NCBI GenBank assembly: GCA_001795165.1
Contig: MGNS01000053.1
Coordinates: 19,191-24,684, forward strand
DNA length: 5,494 nt
Direction: 5' to 3'
Source: Chloroflexi bacterium RBG_16_57_11
Lineage (GTDB): Bacteria; Chloroflexota; Anaerolineae; Anaerolineales; UBA4823
The notes under the pieces are model-generated. The model was not told where the DNA came from, ran no database searches, and saw nothing but the letters and a program-made list of their open reading frames with translations. Positions 5,291 to 5,494 of this stretch are shown here, piece by piece. Position 1 is the first letter of the stretch. Every line of letters begins with the position of its first letter. The position numbers were made by a program, and so were the translations under genes.

Positions 5291-5494
5291 AAGACTTGAA
5301 GATTGTCTGGCGGGCCAAAATATGGATCGACCACCGGTTGCATTATGGCGGCATTTTCCGGTGGATGACCAGACCCCGCAGGGGTTAGCCCAATCAATCA
5401 CGATTTTCCAACACACTTTCGATTTCGATCTGGTCAAGGTCACACCCGCGTCTTCGTACTGCTTGAAGGATTGGGGCGCTCAGGATGAGTGGCG
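5274..5494 (+). CDS. URO-D (uroporphyrinogen decarboxylase) superfamily protein, N-terminal fragment
   Basis: An ATG at 5274, within the last codons of the ATPase gene (17-base overlap), opens a frame that runs off the window after 73 full codons. The product begins MTSHRKRLEDCLAG and contains DRPPVALWRHFPVDDQ (about 18-33), a segment FDFDLVKVTPASSYC (about 49-63) and then KDWG. This order of a short helix, DR-x-PV, a strand with FDFD-x-VKV and SSYC is typical of the URO-D superfamily (COG0407), which includes HemE and corrinoid-dependent methyltransferases. True HemE normally has an Arg-rich RQAGRY signature near this position, and here there is WRHFPVDDQ instead. Haem-pathway uroporphyrinogen decarboxylation is therefore not assured. 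The overlap with the chelatase-like gene points to co-expression. An in-frame ATG at 5322 is too far inside the conserved start to be preferred. Confidence 0.8.
   Translation, partial: MTSHRKRLEDCLAGQNMDRPPVALWRHFPVDDQTPQGLAQSITIFQHTFDFDLVKVTPASSYCLKDWGAQDEW

Noticed and set aside
5331..5364. Perfect 7-bp inverted repeat CCACCGG/CCGGTGG with a 20-base loop
   Set aside because: It lies inside the conserved RPPVALWRHFPVDD coding segment of the URO-D gene, and the codons explain it without a regulatory role.
5140..5443. Minus-strand open frames near the right end
   Set aside because: They run antisense across the ATPase/URO-D junction, where the + strand has a clear conserved URO-D N-terminus.

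Overview
The window reads as an ordinary, densely packed stretch of a bacterial chromosome with moderately high GC. All convincing genes lie on the + strand. The protein types (a lipoprotein with DUF348, G5 and propeller regions, a UDP-xylose-synthase-type sugar nucleotide enzyme, an uncommon URO-D family protein and a MoxR/ChlI-type AAA+ ATPase), together with a likely leaderless promoter, suggest a Chloroflexota bacterium, perhaps Anaerolineae. This assignment comes from family recognition only and is an inference. No tRNA, rRNA, CRISPR array, insertion sequence or phage gene was seen.

Left part (1-1900): the 3' end of an unrecognised gene is followed after one base by a 560-residue predicted surface lipoprotein. 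It carries a DUF348-like segment, a G5-like domain and a C-terminal TolB/WD40-like beta-propeller. The two genes probably share a transcript.

Middle part (1970-3425): a complete SDR enzyme that closely fits UDP-glucuronate decarboxylase (UDP-xylose synthase) is followed after 28 bases by a GtrA-family four-helix membrane protein. Together they suggest synthesis and membrane handling of precursors for a surface glycan. A perfect TATAAT overlaps the stop codon of the first gene and could give gtrA its own promoter.

Gap (3426-3644): about 220 bases without a convincing gene. It holds an imperfect hairpin shortly after gtrA and, at its right end, a 7-bp perfect inverted repeat. The right arm of that repeat contains a consensus -10 hexamer placed exactly as expected for a leaderless transcript beginning at the ATG at 3645.

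Right part (3645-5494): three closely spaced genes probably form an operon. They encode a 125-residue protein with a beta-rich N-terminal domain (possibly '4-fold beta flower'-like), a ChlI/BchI-like AAA+ ATPase with Walker A, Walker B, sensor motifs and a four-cysteine insert, and a URO-D (uroporphyrinogen decarboxylase superfamily) protein that overlaps the ATPase gene by 17 bases and runs off the window. A chelatase-like ATPase next to a URO-D-fold protein hints at tetrapyrrole or corrinoid chemistry. However, the URO-D N-terminus lacks the classic HemE signature and no ChlD or ChlH partner is visible, so the pathway is unproven. This small operon and its palindromic promoter are the most interesting part of the window.
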